Of a stretch of 5,851 nt of DNA, positions 5,401 through 5,851 are shown one piece after another. The stretch covers positions 1 to 5,851 of the forward strand of contig JAQUPC010000122.1 in NCBI GenBank assembly GCA_028716765.1, read 5' to 3'. A program made the translations under genes and the position numbers. Position 1 is the stretch's first letter. Every line of letters starts with the position of its first letter. The notes beneath the pieces were generated by a model, which saw only the letters and a list, made by a program, of their open reading frames with translations, was not told the origin of the DNA and ran no database searches. This DNA is from Alphaproteobacteria bacterium (GTDB lineage: Bacteria > Pseudomonadota > Alphaproteobacteria > UBA9219).

Positions 5401-5429
5401 CTATTAACGGCTTCCGGGCCCAGCGTCAA
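5401..5429 (-). promoter_or_regulatory. sigma-70-type promoter of tRNA-Thr
   Basis: Minus strand: TTGACG (5429-5424), a 17-base spacer, and TAATAG (5406-5401), close to consensus. Transcription would start near 5393-5395, giving a 5' leader of about 30 bases before the mature tRNA at 5364. A GC-rich tract (GGGCCCGG) occupies the spacer. A second -10-like TATTAT lies nearer the tRNA but has no good -35. Confidence 0.6.
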
Positions 5430-5796
5430 CTTGGCGAATTATGAGGCGGATCGTACGTCTCATTCCGCATTATCTTGGCCTTATATTCCTTTTTTATTGC
5501 AACGCATCAAGAAACCCCGTTCTTCATGGCATTATTGCGCGCAGAAATGTCGAATTAACCATAATCCGTGATTGACGAAAGCTTATCGGTTGTTTACCTC
5601 ACAGAGAGCAGAAACGCCACGTTGGCAGACGCGCGATAATCAGGATCAGCATATTGCCCCAAAGCTAGGCGCCGGTGTCAAAAAAAAGCCACAGGCTGGT
5701 TGTTCGATAGGCATAAATTGACGTTATTTAACGACGTGGTGTGCCGGCGAATTTCGGCATGTAACGTGTAAACGCGCAACGAAAAGTGATTGTCGC
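5430..5796. other. AT-richer intergenic stretch without a supported gene
   Basis: Both strands were read. The open frames here are short, have no ribosome site and no recognisable product; for example, the 66-codon plus-strand frame at 5371-5571 runs across the tRNA promoter. Visible small structures are a short inverted repeat CGTTA-TT-TAACG (5722-5733) and a weak terminator-like element (5680-5697). Base composition is lower in GC than the left two-thirds of the window. An unrecognised small RNA or regulatory region cannot be excluded. Confidence 0.5.
5680..5697 (-). terminator. weak terminator-like hairpin with an 8-T run, for transcripts entering from the right
   Basis: Minus strand: AGCC-TGT-GGCT followed by a run of eight T (5687-5680, the first also closing the stem). 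The U-run is excellent but the stem is only 4 bp, so termination may be weak. It would suit a minus-strand gene ending to the right of the window. Confidence 0.25.
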
Positions 5797-5851
5797 ATGC
5801 AACATTTAAACCCTTATCGTTTTTATGAACTCGCCGCCAAATTGCACTGCC
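5797..5851 (+). CDS. possible start of a gene running off the right edge
   Basis: ATG at 5797 opens a frame of 18 complete codons without a stop to the window end, beginning MQHLNPYRFYELAAKL. The peptide looks protein-like, but there is only a weak purine-rich stretch upstream (GAAAAGTG, 5781-5788) and the frame is open back to 5722. A competing ATG at 5825 is in another frame. The piece is too short to identify. Confidence 0.25.
   Translation, partial: MQHLNPYRFYELAAKLHC

Noticed and set aside
5371..5571. 66-codon plus-strand frame right of the tRNA
   Set aside because: It spans the tRNA promoter antisense and has no ribosome site or recognisable sequence.

Overview
The window looks like a chromosomal stretch of a moderately GC-rich proteobacterium, most likely an alphaproteobacterium. 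The evidence is codon choice, an Azotobacter-type seven-iron ferredoxin, a small exported protein of a kind common in alphaproteobacteria, and a degenerate GGDEF/EAL-type regulator. No rRNA or marker gene fixes the taxonomy. By eye the first 4.57 kb is close to 60% GC and the last 1.27 kb clearly AT-richer, so the window joins a core-like block to a tRNA-linked accessory-looking block.

Left part, minus strand (1-1515): a short gene for an exported or membrane-anchored 79-residue protein (1276-1515) lies 32 bp upstream of an M17 leucyl aminopeptidase gene (1-1243, 3' end outside the window). The two appear to form one transcription unit. A 122-bp divergent spacer (1516-1637) separates them from a plus-strand gene for a 12-TM-type major facilitator transporter (1638-2864). 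That gene has no Shine-Dalgarno sequence and cannot be extended upstream, so it may be translated from a leaderless mRNA.

Middle part, plus strand: fdxA (2923-3261) encodes a 7Fe-8S ferredoxin with all nine expected cysteines. It is followed after 101 bp by a 403-residue protein (3363-4574) that I read as a fused degenerate GGDEF-like and degenerate EAL domain. It lacks several residues needed for cyclic-di-GMP turnover and keeps enough of the fold to suggest a binding or scaffold role.

Right part: a convergent AT-rich orphan gene (4585-5064, minus) of unknown function ends 10 bp from the EAL-like gene. Upstream of it lie a tRNA-Thr(CGT) gene (5290-5364, minus, CCA encoded, good sigma-70-type promoter at 5401-5429), an 18-bp perfect-stem terminator that shares the tRNA's ACCA end, and a hairpin-rich 148-bp segment bounded by a 19-bp direct duplication of the tRNA 3' end. 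tRNA-Thr(CGU) genes are known integration sites in enterobacteria (P22 and CP4-6 at thrW). The duplication and base-composition shift therefore suggest a past insertion, or a small tRNA-tail-bearing repeat element. The last ~490 bp holds no convincing complete gene, but a reading frame that could be a gene start opens at 5797 and runs off the edge.

No CRISPR array, transposase, integrase or toxin-antitoxin pair is visible. The most unusual signals are the tRNA-tail duplication with its hairpins, the AT-rich orphan, and the degenerate GGDEF/EAL protein next to fdxA.
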